Source of the DNA: Nitrosomonas sp.
GTDB taxonomy: Bacteria > Pseudomonadota > Gammaproteobacteria > Burkholderiales > Nitrosomonadaceae
Direction of reading: 5' to 3'
DNA: 64,000 nt
Assembly (NCBI RefSeq): GCF_019635155.1
Contig: NZ_JAHBZY010000014.1
Span: 32,094-96,093, forward strand
Part shown: positions 1 to 8,904 of the stretch, piece after piece
Layout of the letters: each line of letters opens with the position of its first letter
Position numbering within the stretch: the first letter of the stretch is position 1
The notes under the pieces: model-generated
Databases searched by the model: none
Seen by the model: only the letters and a program-made list of their open reading frames with translations
Told to the model about the DNA's origin: nothing
Made by a program: the position numbers and the translations under genes

Positions 1-109
1 TGAAGCGCATTTTGCATTAGCTCAATTAAATGAAAAATTAGGTAAGCATGAGCTGGCTATGAGTCATTATAACGAAGGACTCGAATTAACCCTTAAGCAT
101 CTGAATTAG
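1..109 (+). CDS. C-terminal end of a TPR-like protein (partial)
   Basis: An open frame enters from the left edge and stops at TAG 107-109. The 35 visible residues (AHFALAQLNEKLGKHELAMS and on to LKHLN) have the alternating small and large residue pattern of a tetratricopeptide helix pair, with A, L, G and Y at repeat-like positions. The function cannot be read from this tail. The stop codon overlaps by 4 bases the stop of the convergent reductase gene downstream. TPR assignment is an inference from pattern only. Confidence 0.5.
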   Translation, partial: EAHFALAQLNEKLGKHELAMSHYNEGLELTLKHLN

Positions 110-1182
110 GTTGTATTCTTTGAGGGTTCGTTCTGTATAACGGAAGGATTGCTGGTTGATGGTGTGAAAACATCAGAGAAGAAAGCATCTTTGGGTAAGT
201 TGCGATAGCTAGTGAAATCATGATAAGCAGCTTTAACCATCGCAGGCACACCGCAAGCGTATACTTGATGTTTTTCCAAAGTCTCGAAGTCTTGTAAAAC
301 CGCTTCGTGCACTAAACCGGTTCTTCCGTTCCAGTTGTCGGTAGGCAGCGGTTCCGATAATACCGGAACAAACGAAAAGTTTTCGTGTTGTTGCCAACTG
401 TCCGCTAGATCAGCTAAATATAAATCGGCTTTGGTACGTGCACCCCAATAAAGGAACATTTTTCGCTTGTGGTTTCGTTTATTTTCTTGGTAAAAAACAT
501 GTTCAAGAATGCTTTTGATTGGTGCAAACCCCGTACCGCTGGCTAAGAAGATGATCGAGGTTGCTTTATCATCAGGAGCTTCGCGAAGGAAGAATGATCC
601 AAGTGGACCGGTGAATCGAAGGATATCCTTTGTTTTCATGTGATTGAAAACGTATTCGGTGAAGACTCCACCCGGATAATTGCGCGCGTGTAATTGTAAT
701 AACTCGTCGTCATGAGGTGGATTGGCTAGAGAAAAGCTTCGACGTTTACCATCTTTGAGCAAGATGTCGATGTATTGTCCCGCTAAAAATTGCAATCGTT
801 GATTGGCGGGAAGTTTGAGAGAAATAACCATTACATCTGGAGCGACAAGGTCGAGTTTCTGTACACGGCACGGCAGTGTCTTAATTTGAATGCCTTTAGT
901 AGCATCGATTTCATGGCACTCAATGATTAAGTCTGATAATGGAACTGCGCAGCAAAATAAGGCATTGCCCGATTTCTTTTCATCCATTGTCAAAGCTTCA
1001 TCGCTATGATGTCCATAGTCGACTTTGCCTTGAATGATCTTTCCCTTACAAACTCCGCAAGATCCATTCCGGCAACCATAAGGCAATGCTACCCCCTCAC
1101 GTAAGGCTGCTTCCAGAATAGTTTCACCAGGCTCTGCAGTTAACATACGTCCGCTTGGTTGAATGATGATTTGATGGGACAT
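106..1182 (-). CDS. 2Fe-2S ferredoxin / FAD / NAD(P)H oxidoreductase
   Basis: This 358-residue protein joins an N-terminal plant-type ferredoxin domain to a ferredoxin-NADP reductase module. The cluster ligands are visible as C37, C42, C45 and C77 (motif CRNGSCGVC, then a Cys about 30 residues on). The FAD-binding signature RSFSLAN and the nucleotide-binding signature SGTGFAPIKS follow, with a YWGAR strand and a CGVPAMV motif near the end. The family includes CDP-6-deoxy-glucoseen reductase (AscD-type), phenol hydroxylase reductase and the flavin reductase Fre lineage, so the electron acceptor cannot be named. It should pass electrons from NAD(P)H through FAD to the iron-sulfur cluster in the cytoplasm. 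No partner oxygenase is adjacent. A divergent epimerase gene starts 45 bases away. No clear Shine-Dalgarno precedes the start. Confidence 0.85.
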   Translation of the reverse strand: MSHQIIIQPSGRMLTAEPGETILEAALREGVALPYGCRNGSCGVCKGKIIQGKVDYGHHSDEALTMDEKKSGNALFCCAVPLSDLIIECHEIDATKGIQIKTLPCRVQKLDLVAPDVMVISLKLPANQRLQFLAGQYIDILLKDGKRRSFSLANPPHDDELLQLHARNYPGGVFTEYVFNHMKTKDILRFTGPLGSFFLREAPDDKATSIIFLASGTGFAPIKSILEHVFYQENKRNHKRKMFLYWGARTKADLYLADLADSWQQHENFSFVPVLSEPLPTDNWNGRTGLVHEAVLQDFETLEKHQVYACGVPAMVKAAYHDFTSYRNLPKDAFFSDVFTPSTSNPSVIQNEPSKNTT

Positions 1183-1227
1183 TGAGTGCTAAATAAATTC
1201 TGGTTATAAAAAAGAAAATTAGTTTAT

Positions 1228-2121
1228 ATGAAAAAAATGCTATTAATTGTGGGTTGCGGTGATATTGCGCTTAGGACAGTACCGCTATTAAAAAATAAAT
1301 ACCGGGTACTTGGCTTGTGTCGAAGTTCGAACAGTATCGACCGCTTGCGATCACATGGCATTATCCCGATATATGGAGATCTCGATTTTATACAGACTCT
1401 AAAAAAACTTGCCGGAATAGCACAAATAATTTTGCATCTGGCTCCACCGGCTGGTAAAGGGTTGCATGACCAGAGAACGGCGCATTTGCTGTCGGTTCTT
1501 AGTAGACCCATGAATGATCATGGCGGGATTTTACCACAACGGCTTATCTATATCAGTACCAGCGGGGTATATGGTGACTGTCAAGGAGCCTTAATCGATG
1601 AGACATACCCAGTGTGTCCTGTGAATGAACGCGCGATCCGCAGAGTCGATGCTGAGAAACAAATACGCCGTTGGGGGCGACGAAATCATATTCATGTATC
1701 AATTTTGCGTGTGCCTGGTATTTATGCGGAGAACAGATTGCCGCTGAATCGTTTGCGCGAAGGTCATCCGGCACTTATTGATTCTGAAGACAGTTATACG
1801 AATCATATTCATGCGGATGACCTTGCTCAGATTATTTGTGCTGCTATTCATCATGCGAAACCCCATAGAATCTATCATGCGAGTGATGATTCACAGCTTA
1901 AAATGGGTCAATATTTTGACCTGGTTGCTGATCGTTTTGGATTGCCCCACCCTCCCCGTATCTCTCGTAATCAAGCGCAACAGCAGATTTCTCCCGCTAT
2001 GCTATCTTTTATGAACGAATCAAGACTTCTTAATAATCTTCGGATCAAAAAAGAATTACGCGTTAAATTTTTATATCCAATCGTAAATGATGGCATAAAA
2101 GCTGTATTGCAAAAAAATTAA
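1228..2121 (+). CDS. YeeZ-like atypical short-chain epimerase/dehydratase
   Basis: The 297-residue product begins with a Rossmann dinucleotide site, VGCGDIALR, at residues 8-16. This is the YeeZ-type variant of the NAD-dependent epimerase family. A TSGVYGD segment around residue 112 supplies the Ser and Tyr of the short-chain dehydrogenase site, although the usual YxxxK lysine is not obvious; the best match is VDAEKQ. Members of this family are annotated as putative nucleoside-diphosphate-sugar epimerases, and the substrate is unknown. It stands alone, divergent from the reductase gene, and is followed by about 200 bases without a gene before pilC. Confidence 0.8.
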   Translation: MKKMLLIVGCGDIALRTVPLLKNKYRVLGLCRSSNSIDRLRSHGIIPIYGDLDFIQTLKKLAGIAQIILHLAPPAGKGLHDQRTAHLLSVLSRPMNDHGGILPQRLIYISTSGVYGDCQGALIDETYPVCPVNERAIRRVDAEKQIRRWGRRNHIHVSILRVPGIYAENRLPLNRLREGHPALIDSEDSYTNHIHADDLAQIICAAIHHAKPHRIYHASDDSQLKMGQYFDLVADRFGLPHPPRISRNQAQQQISPAMLSFMNESRLLNNLRIKKELRVKFLYPIVNDGIKAVLQKN

Positions 2122-2317
2122 CGGATTTGATCGAGTGAGAATCCAAGATATTTTCTTTTCAAATTTTTTCTCAGTAAGACTTTAAACTGTGCCGTTAACC
2201 CGGGACAACTTCGAATAGGCACTAGCAGTTTTTTCGAGCTAAAGTGGAACTTGAGTTTTTGCCTGTTTTTTTGATTAAGTTGATTTTATGGATTCCCGAG
2301 TTTTAAGGAGTATATTT

Positions 2318-3541
2318 ATGGCGACCCTAATTGCACGATCAGAAAAGAAATTAAAAGAAATTAATTATTCCTGGGAAGGTAAAGACAAAACGGGGAAACT
2401 GTTAAAAGGCGAGATGCGTGCTGCAGGAACGGTTGTTGTGACCGCGACATTACGTCGACAAGGCATAAAGGTTACAAAAATAAAGAGAACGCAATCCGGC
2501 GGTACTATTACTGATAAGGATATTACGCTTTTTACACGTCAGTTAGCGACCATGATGAAGTCCGGTGTGCCATTACTACAAGCTTTTGATATCGTTGCTA
2601 GAGGTCATACCAATCGTGCGGTAAGTAAATTATTGATCGATATAAAGACAGATGTGGAAACAGGTAGTAACTTAGCGGATGCATTCCGGAAATATCCGCT
2701 TTACTTTGATGCGCTCTATTGTAACCTTGTTGGGGCAGGAGAAGCTGCCGGTATACTTGATGGTATTTTAGATCGGTTAGCGACCTATAAAGAAAAAATT
2801 CAGGCTATCAAGGGAAAAATTAAATCCGCACTTTTTTACCCGATTTCTATCATTGTGGTAGCTTTTGTCATTACTGCAGTGATAATGATTTTTGTAATTC
2901 CGGCATTTAAAGATTTGTTTGAAGGTTTTGGCGCCGAGTTGCCAGCTCCAACACTTTTAGTCATGACAATTTCGGATTTCTTTGTGGATTATTGGTGGGC
3001 CATTTTGGGTGTTGTTGGTGGCGGGGTTTATGGATTCCTGTACGCATGGAAGAGGTCGGTTCCGATGCAACGTGTTATGGATCGTCTAATGCTAAAACTG
3101 CCAATTTTTGGAGAAGTTATTCGTAAAGCGACCATCGCACGCTGGTCGCGTACACTTTCAACAATGTCCGCAGCTGGTGTTCCATTAGTTGATTCGTTGG
3201 ATTCAGTTGCGGGTGCGGCTGGAAATTTTATTTATTATGAAGCAACGAAGAATATTCAATTAGAAGTCAGTACTGGAAATAGCTTAATGGCCTCGATGGC
3301 TGGTACTAATGTGTTTCCAAGTATGGTGATTCAGATGGTTGCTATTGGCGAGGAAGCGGGATCTCTGGATTCGATGTTGGGAAAAATCGCCGACTTTTAC
3401 GAAGCGGAGGTGGATGATGCGGTTGATGCCCTCTCAAGTTTGATGGAGCCCATGATTATGGTTGTGCTGGGAACATTGATTGGCGGTATGGTCGTTGCCA
3501 TGTATTTACCCATCTTTAAGATGGGCATGGCTGTTAGTTAA
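2318..3541 (+). CDS. pilC: type IV pilus inner-membrane platform protein PilC
   Basis: PilC is the polytopic inner-membrane platform that couples the PilB and PilT motor ATPases to pilin polymerisation. The sequence shows the two repeated GspF/T2SF domains: FTRQLATMMKSGVPLLQAF in the first half and WSRTLSTMSAAGVPLVDSL in the second. Three strongly hydrophobic membrane segments are present, including one ending the protein at MVVAMYLPIFKMG. The 407-residue length is normal. I chose the ATG at 2318 because AAGGAG lies at 2305-2310. An in-frame ATG at 2288 has no such site and would add ten residues. The gene pilD follows after 37 bases. The pilB ATPase gene that often precedes pilC is absent here. 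Confidence 0.93.
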   Translation: MATLIARSEKKLKEINYSWEGKDKTGKLLKGEMRAAGTVVVTATLRRQGIKVTKIKRTQSGGTITDKDITLFTRQLATMMKSGVPLLQAFDIVARGHTNRAVSKLLIDIKTDVETGSNLADAFRKYPLYFDALYCNLVGAGEAAGILDGILDRLATYKEKIQAIKGKIKSALFYPISIIVVAFVITAVIMIFVIPAFKDLFEGFGAELPAPTLLVMTISDFFVDYWWAILGVVGGGVYGFLYAWKRSVPMQRVMDRLMLKLPIFGEVIRKATIARWSRTLSTMSAAGVPLVDSLDSVAGAAGNFIYYEATKNIQLEVSTGNSLMASMAGTNVFPSMVIQMVAIGEEAGSLDSMLGKIADFYEAEVDDAVDALSSLMEPMIMVVLGTLIGGMVVAMYLPIFKMGMAVS

Positions 3542-3578
3542 ATCAAATCGATAATAGTCTGATTAAATTTATTTTCCT

Positions 3579-4445
3579 ATGACAATACCATACTTATCGA
3601 TGTTGCAGGAGGATCCCGGGTTATTTATCGCTATGATTTCAATACTCGGATTGATGGTTGGAAGTTTCCTGAATGTTGTAATATTTCGCTTGCCAGAAAT
3701 GATGCGCAGGAGCTGGTCCGAGCAATGCGCTGAATTGCGAGGTGAAGCGTTTGAAAAACAATCAACGTTTAATCTTATTTTCCCGCGATCAACATGTCCC
3801 GAATGCGGACATAAAATATCTGTATGGGAAAATATTCCGATTATCAGTTATCTAGCGTTACGGGGACGGTGCGCTCAATGTCACGCGCAGATCCCGTTGC
3901 GCTATCCCATCGTGGAAGCTGTAACGGCTTTATTGAGTGCGGCCGTTGCCTGGCATTTTGGTTACACTTTAGTGACCGGTGGAGTATTAATATTTGTCTG
4001 GGCACTTATTGTGCTTGCTGTTATCGATCTGAACACACAATTGCTACCGGATGATATTACCTTACCGTTATTATGGTTAGGACTATTGATCAATTTGAAC
4101 AATGTTTTTACGGACACTCAATCTTCAATTATCGGAGCGGCTGCAGGTTATTTGTCACTGTGGCTAGTCTATTGGTGTTTTAAGCTATTAACGGGTAAGG
4201 AAGGGATGGGGTATGGTGATTTTAAATTATTGTCCGCGATTGGTGCATGGCTAGGATGGGGTATGCTCCCATTGGTGATCGTTTTTTCTTCCCTTGTAGG
4301 GGCGTTTGTTGGTATTGGGTTGATTATTGCGGCTAAGCAAAACAAGAATATTCCCATACCTTTTGGCCCCTATCTGGTTGGTGGTGCTTTGATAGCCTTG
4401 TTCTGGGGTGAAGAGCTAACCGATAGCTATCTTGGTTTGTTTTAA
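3579..4445 (+). CDS. pilD: prepilin peptidase / N-methyltransferase PilD
   Basis: PilD cleaves the leader of type IV prepilins and pseudopilins at the inner membrane and methylates the new N-terminal residue. The 288-residue sequence has the cytoplasmic four-cysteine zinc motif (C73, C76, C98, C101; CPECGHK and RCAQCHA) and both catalytic aspartates, D150 in AVIDLNTQLLPDD and D214 in GYGDFK. About eight hydrophobic segments are visible. The full length and intact motifs mark it as bifunctional rather than a TcpJ-like peptidase-only form. It lies between pilC and coaE, with only 3 bases separating its stop from the coaE start, so these genes are probably one transcript. Confidence 0.95.
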   Translation: MTIPYLSMLQEDPGLFIAMISILGLMVGSFLNVVIFRLPEMMRRSWSEQCAELRGEAFEKQSTFNLIFPRSTCPECGHKISVWENIPIISYLALRGRCAQCHAQIPLRYPIVEAVTALLSAAVAWHFGYTLVTGGVLIFVWALIVLAVIDLNTQLLPDDITLPLLWLGLLINLNNVFTDTQSSIIGAAAGYLSLWLVYWCFKLLTGKEGMGYGDFKLLSAIGAWLGWGMLPLVIVFSSLVGAFVGIGLIIAAKQNKNIPIPFGPYLVGGALIALFWGEELTDSYLGLF

Positions 4446-4448
4446 CCT

Positions 4449-5051
4449 ATGACTTTTGTTGTCGGTTTAACTGGAGGCATTGGTTGCGGGAAGTCAAGTG
4501 CGAGTCAATTTTTCTCTGATTTAGGTATTAATGTCATTGATACAGATGTAATAGCCAGACAGTTAACTCAGCCTGGTGGTCAGGCTATCGATCAAATAAG
4601 AAAAACATTTGGGGATACTTTTCTTGCTGGCAATGGTTCGCTGGATAGAGAAAAAATGCGTAACTTGGTTTTCTCAAATTCTGATTCAAAGGAAGAGCTT
4701 GAAAAAATTCTTCATCCTCTTATTCTAAACGAAGTAGTACGGCTCGTGAAAAAAGCTCGATCTCCTTACGTCGTCGTTGTTGTTCCATTGCTATTAGAAT
4801 TAAAGGATTATGATGATCTGATAGATCGTGTTCTAGTCATCGATTGTGAGGAACAACAACAGATTTTACGCACTATGATGCGAAGTCAGCTTTCTGAACA
4901 ATTTGTCAGGGCGGTTATGGCCACTCAGATCACAAGGGAGGATCGTTTACAGAGGGCGGATGATATCATTTTCAACAATCAGGATATTGCTTACTTAAAA
5001 ATGCAGATTACTCGTATGCACAATAAGTATATGACTGAAAATAATAATTAA
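4449..5051 (+). CDS. coaE: dephospho-CoA kinase
   Basis: CoaE phosphorylates the ribose 3'-hydroxyl of dephospho-CoA, the last step of coenzyme A synthesis. The 200-residue protein starts with a Walker A loop, GLTGGIGCGKS at residues 7-17. It carries the DTDVIARQLT segment typical of the family and a late TREDRLQRADDII region of the CoA-binding lid. The length is usual. The order pilD-coaE-zapD is the conserved arrangement in beta- and gammaproteobacteria, which supports the assignment. Confidence 0.95.
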   Translation: MTFVVGLTGGIGCGKSSASQFFSDLGINVIDTDVIARQLTQPGGQAIDQIRKTFGDTFLAGNGSLDREKMRNLVFSNSDSKEELEKILHPLILNEVVRLVKKARSPYVVVVVPLLLELKDYDDLIDRVLVIDCEEQQQILRTMMRSQLSEQFVRAVMATQITREDRLQRADDIIFNNQDIAYLKMQITRMHNKYMTENNN

Positions 5052-5169
5052 TTAATTTTTGGTGCTACTTGCTGAGAAATTATTTGGGAAAATAATTTTT
5101 TATATGAAATAATCGTATCCGAAGTTCAAGTAGGATCTAAAAATTTTTTTCTGTGGATGTATTGTTATT

Positions 5170-5925
5170 GTGATTTGTTACGAACACCCGCTTAACGAGC
5201 GTATCCGTACTCTGCTTAAGCTTGAGGATCTATTTAATAAAATAGATTTCTTTTCTAGCAAGAATACTGCTACGGAGCATCATGCTTCACTGGTTGCTTT
5301 ATTCGAAGTACTTGATATTACAAGTCGTGCTGATATCAAATCGGATCTATTGCAAGAATTAGAACGGCAAAAGCAGATCCTGGAAATGCTGAGAAAAAGT
5401 CCGGAGGTTTCAGAGGAAGTGCTGGATAGCGTACTTGCTGATATAAAGACAACGTTCCGTGAAATGTTGGTTTTTCCGGGTAAGGTCGGTGAACATCTGC
5501 GTGAGAATGAATGGCTAATGGCAATCAAACAGCGAATAGGAATACCCGGTGGCTGCTGCGTTTTTGACTTGCCATCGTATCATTATTGGCTCAACTTGGA
5601 TCCTTCGCTACGACATCAAGATTTTAGCGAATGGTTGACGCCATTCCAACCCATTCGGAATGCATTTGGAATTGTGTTACACCTTCTGAGGAAGAGTGGC
5701 AGAACTCTGAAAGTTATTGCGAACCAAGGAGTTTTTCAGCAAACTGGATCGGAATATTCTGCGCATATGTTGAGAATTAACCTGAGCGATCAGTTACAGT
5801 GCGTGCCGGAAATCAGTGCAAATAAATATGCCTTAAATATTCGTTTCATTCCAACTCAGTCCGGACAAAAAAGCAGAGTTTATGAAGGTGATGTTACATT
5901 TGAGCTTACCTTCTGTAATCTCTGA
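5170..5925 (+). CDS. zapD: cell division protein ZapD
   Basis: ZapD cross-links FtsZ protofilaments and stabilises the Z-ring. The 251-residue sequence opens with the family signature ICYEHPLNERIRTLLKLE and keeps the mid-protein block GGCCVFDLPSYHYWLN. The start is GTG at 5170 (GTG ATT TGT TAC), which reproduces the conserved N-terminus. It is 118 bases downstream of coaE. The small zinc-protein gene yacG, which often follows zapD, is not found; the next 340 bases have no convincing gene. Confidence 0.93.
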   Translation: MICYEHPLNERIRTLLKLEDLFNKIDFFSSKNTATEHHASLVALFEVLDITSRADIKSDLLQELERQKQILEMLRKSPEVSEEVLDSVLADIKTTFREMLVFPGKVGEHLRENEWLMAIKQRIGIPGGCCVFDLPSYHYWLNLDPSLRHQDFSEWLTPFQPIRNAFGIVLHLLRKSGRTLKVIANQGVFQQTGSEYSAHMLRINLSDQLQCVPEISANKYALNIRFIPTQSGQKSRVYEGDVTFELTFCNL

Positions 5926-6031
5926 TAATACCTTCTATTTACTCAGTAATTAACTCTTGAATTTTTGATCCTTAGTGGCCCTCAAGTATTAAGAGAGTTT
6001 CGCATTGTTCCGTATAACACGTCCATAATTC

Positions 6032-6154
6032 CTAGAGAAGAATCTTCGTAGCAGTTAGGGTCTGATTCGGGCTCAAGTAGATAAATTACTTGTACTTAAT
6101 GAAGAGATGGTTCTTGGTAACAGGTATAAACCTTACTGTTATTTTCTTCTCTAG
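6032..6154. repeat. Inverted-repeat element in the zapD-GGDEF gap
   Basis: The 340-base gap between zapD and the diguanylate cyclase gene has no convincing ORF. It contains an 11-base perfect inverted repeat, CTAGAGAAGAA at 6032-6042 and TTCTTCTCTAG at 6144-6154. Smaller nested hairpins lie between the arms: CAAGTA/TACTTG with a 7-base loop, and a GGT-ATAA-ACC stem inside AACA/TGTT followed by a T-rich run. This could be the zapD terminator region, a structured leader, or a degraded miniature element. What I see is the symmetry only. Confidence 0.4.
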
Positions 6155-6265
6155 AAGAATTCTTTCCGAAAAATAACGGCGTTATTAACTGATATTCGTT
6201 CAATTGATTTGCGCCGTTATGTTCTATCATCTGGCAATTAAATGTTTAGCTTCTATGAGAGTTGT

Positions 6266-8116
6266 ATGAGTCAAAACATGAATGCAAATCCCTCAGTCAT
6301 CGCTCGCGAGACATTGAAGCAGTTGGCCATACTTAAAATTCCGCCGACACCGGATAGTTATCACAAATTATACGAGCAGATTGCGGGAAATCCAGATCAT
6401 CAAATTTCGGTATCAACAGCAAAAATGTTAGCCGAGTTAACCAAAGAATTTCCGCGTCATACAACCTCACTATTGAATTGTGCAAATAATCTGGAACAAG
6501 CTATCACCGAGAAAAGTTGGTTGAAATTTAAAGCTGCATTACTGAAATTTTTATCGACTGATGATTTGCATACGGATAACACGATGCCATCGGCTGGGAC
6601 AAAAAATAAAGCTACTGTAGGCTGGGCAGAAATTATTGGGCAACTTGTTAAAGAGATCAACAATTCGAAAGATGTTTCCCATACTGCTGAGAAGAGAGAA
6701 TCTATAGAGAAAGTACTTAACGAATTTTCAAATAATCAGGAGCTTTTACATGGCAATTTAGTCGCGTTAGTCCAGTCATGGAAGATGCCAGCAAATTCGA
6801 ATGAACAAGAGAGGGGGATTGAAGAAGTTCCGTTATCTGGAAAAGTTGTTGACACAGTATCACTGGAAACTAGTTCTGAGAAGGATATTTTAGCTAAGGA
6901 ATATGATATCAGCGGCTATGTCGATCAGCTTCTCGAATTAATGGCACAAGTACTTGAGCGCATTATTGCCAGTCAAATCAGTGACAAAGATTTAGCTGAT
7001 GAAGCGAGGTTATTGGCTCGTCAGGTTAAAGGGATACAGAGTAAACTGGGGATGGAGCAATTTATCGAGATCTTCCAGAAATTTTGTGGCAAGTGCGAAG
7101 CTTGTGAAAACAAGAATGGTGAGATACAGCAAGGATTGCTCAAGTTATTGAATCTGCTGATGGATAGTACAGGAGATCTGCTTTCCGAAGACCGGTGGAT
7201 TAAATCACAACTGGCTAAGTTTAAGAAAGTGATGTCCAAATCGCTGGATATACAGGTGATATCACAAGTAGAATCTTTGCTGGAAAAGATTATTGAGAGA
7301 CAGCTTTATATCAAGCAAAACCTGGGTGAAACCAGGGAAACTATGCGAAAAATGGTTACTTCTTTGATTTCCAATCTTGAAGAATTGTCTGATGCAACAG
7401 GTGGTTATCACGATAAGTTGGGGTATTATTCAGAGAAGATCAAGCAAACTAACGATATTAAGGGGCTCAATAAGTTACTTGCGGAGATTGTGCAGGAAAC
7501 TCAGAAAGTACAAAAGAGTGTACTGAGTCATCGTAATGATTTATTAGTTGTACAAACTGAAGTAAATGCGGCACAGAGTCAGATCACTCAGCTTGAAGCG
7601 CAGTTGCAAGAAATGAGTGACCAGGTGCAGGAGGATCATCTCACAGGTGCGTTGAACCGGCGCGGATTCGATAATGCCTTTCGGCGTGAAGTGACTTATT
7701 TGAGTCACACTCAAGGGCTTCTTTGTTTTGCTCTGCTTGATATCGATAATTTCAAGCAGTTGAACGATACTCACGGGCATCAAGTTGGGGATGATGCGCT
7801 GATATATCTGGTAGAAGCAGTCAAAGAAACATTGCGGCGAGAAGATGTGATATCACGATATGGTGGCGAGGAGTTTGCAATTTTGCTTCCGAATACCGCG
7901 CTTAAAGAAGCGATATCAACAATTGCGAGGATTAAACGTTATTTAACCAAGAAATTTTTTCTGCACGGGAACAATCGATTGCTGATTACATTTAGTGCCG
8001 GTGTAGCTCAATATCAATCCGGTGAATTGCAGGAAAATTTATTTAAACGTGCCGACGAAGCTTTGTATCGCGCAAAGAGCAATGGTAAGAACCAAATTGT
8101 TGCGGCAGAAATGTAA
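6266..8116 (+). CDS. diguanylate cyclase (GGEEF) with long N-terminal region
   Basis: The protein makes cyclic di-GMP from two GTP. The C-terminal GGDEF domain has DHLTGALNRRGF at its entry, the active-site motif GGEEF (residues 541-545 counted from the upstream ATG at 6242) and an intact inhibitory I-site RRED five residues before it, so product inhibition is expected. The first 100 residues (LKQLAILKIPPTPDSYHKLY) form a conserved-looking helical module that seems to be found in some cytosolic cyclases. The middle is helical, with a coiled-coil stretch before the catalytic domain. No membrane segment is seen. The start is uncertain: 6266 has GAGAG just upstream, while 6242 adds eight residues but has no ribosome site. 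Confidence 0.9.
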   Translation: MSQNMNANPSVIARETLKQLAILKIPPTPDSYHKLYEQIAGNPDHQISVSTAKMLAELTKEFPRHTTSLLNCANNLEQAITEKSWLKFKAALLKFLSTDDLHTDNTMPSAGTKNKATVGWAEIIGQLVKEINNSKDVSHTAEKRESIEKVLNEFSNNQELLHGNLVALVQSWKMPANSNEQERGIEEVPLSGKVVDTVSLETSSEKDILAKEYDISGYVDQLLELMAQVLERIIASQISDKDLADEARLLARQVKGIQSKLGMEQFIEIFQKFCGKCEACENKNGEIQQGLLKLLNLLMDSTGDLLSEDRWIKSQLAKFKKVMSKSLDIQVISQVESLLEKIIERQLYIKQNLGETRETMRKMVTSLISNLEELSDATGGYHDKLGYYSEKIKQTNDIKGLNKLLAEIVQETQKVQKSVLSHRNDLLVVQTEVNAAQSQITQLEAQLQEMSDQVQEDHLTGALNRRGFDNAFRREVTYLSHTQGLLCFALLDIDNFKQLNDTHGHQVGDDALIYLVEAVKETLRREDVISRYGGEEFAILLPNTALKEAISTIARIKRYLTKKFFLHGNNRLLITFSAGVAQYQSGELQENLFKRADEALYRAKSNGKNQIVAAEM

Positions 8117-8174
8117 TCGTATTATCGGTATACACATTAGCTTGAAGGTATTTGGCTGTAGGAATTCAGACTTG

Positions 8175-8856
8175 ATCTGACAATAAAATCTTGCCAAAGG
8201 GTGGGATTACCGGGTTTGATAAAGGTGTGAATCTTTATCAACCAGGCGCGCAAGCGCAAAGGAGCGACTCCATGAGTAGTTTTCAACAGAACGTTATCAA
8301 ACACAAGATTGGTCTGCTTAATCTGGCAGCCGAGCTTGTGGCAATGTATCTCGCGCCTGTAAGGTGATGGGTTTTTCCTGCGATACTTTCTATCGCTATT
8401 GTCGGCACCATCAAGGGTGTGGGATGTATTTACCAGCAGAATTTCGAAATGGGCAGCCGCCAAGCGATATACTACCAAAACACCGATTGCAGCGGCTGAT
8501 TTACTCAATAACCGGGTACTGCCGTTCTTCGCTGAGCAAGGTATGAGCGTCATCCGTATCCTGACCGACCGTGGCACCGAATATTGCGGCAAGCCGGAGA
8601 ATCACGATTACCAGCTATCTGGCGCTAAATGACATTGAGCATTCCAAAACGAAAGTCAATCATCCTCAGACCAACGGTATTTGCGAGCGTTTCCACAAAA
8701 CCATCTTGCAGGAGCTCTATCAAGTAGCATTCCGGCGCAAGATGTGCTGTGAGTGTACCTCAATGTGAACCTTAATTGACGCAAAGGAGATATAGGACGA
8801 TAAAGTAACTGAATTTGACCTAACAGGTACATCGTTAAATCGGGTAATTGTCAGAT
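8175..8856 (+). mobile_element. Decayed IS481-family insertion sequence
   Basis: A broken transposase reading frame lies between two copies of a 10-base inverted repeat, ATCTGACAAT at 8175-8184 and ATTGTCAGAT at 8847-8856. These are the best candidates for the element's ends. Inside the left end is a perfect 9-base stem with an 8-base loop (TTGATAAAG 8216-8224 and CTTTATCAA 8233-8241), upstream of the transposase start, where some insertion sequences use hairpins to limit read-through expression. The whole remnant is about 680 bases, roughly 300-400 bases shorter than an intact member would be. I could not identify a target duplication. Confidence 0.6.
8272..8768 (+). pseudogene. IS481-family transposase remnant
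   Basis: The start ATG at 8272 follows AAAGGAG and gives SSFQQNVIKHKIGLLNLAAE, the usual N-terminus of these transposases. A frameshift follows at about 8337, after which the next frame continues GNVSRACKVMGFSCDTFYRY. A large internal deletion removes the rest of the helix-turn-helix region. The integrase core resumes with YTTKTPIAAADLLN and ILTDRGTEYCGK, a second frameshift leads to NDIEHSKTKVNHPQTNGICE, and a further deletion joins QVAFR to KMCCE before a stop. The DDE core is therefore fragmentary and the gene cannot be functional. Family assignment is from recall of the conserved motifs. Confidence 0.75.
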
Positions 8857-8881
8857 TGGGTTTGAATTAATACACATTACA

Positions 8882-8897
8882 GAGCAACGTATTGCTC
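8882..8897. repeat. Short stem-loop downstream of the small ORF
   Basis: GAGCAA (8882-8887) and TTGCTC (8892-8897) form a perfect 6-base stem with a CGTA loop, just past the stop codon of the minus-strand 59-residue gene. No T-run follows in that direction, so a simple Rho-independent terminator is not supported. Confidence 0.3.
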
Positions 8898-8904
8898 GGT
8901 TTCT

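Noticed and set aside
8137-8592. 151-codon minus-strand frame over the IS remnant
   Set aside because: It runs antisense to recognisable transposase pieces, has no ribosome site and no family-like pattern.
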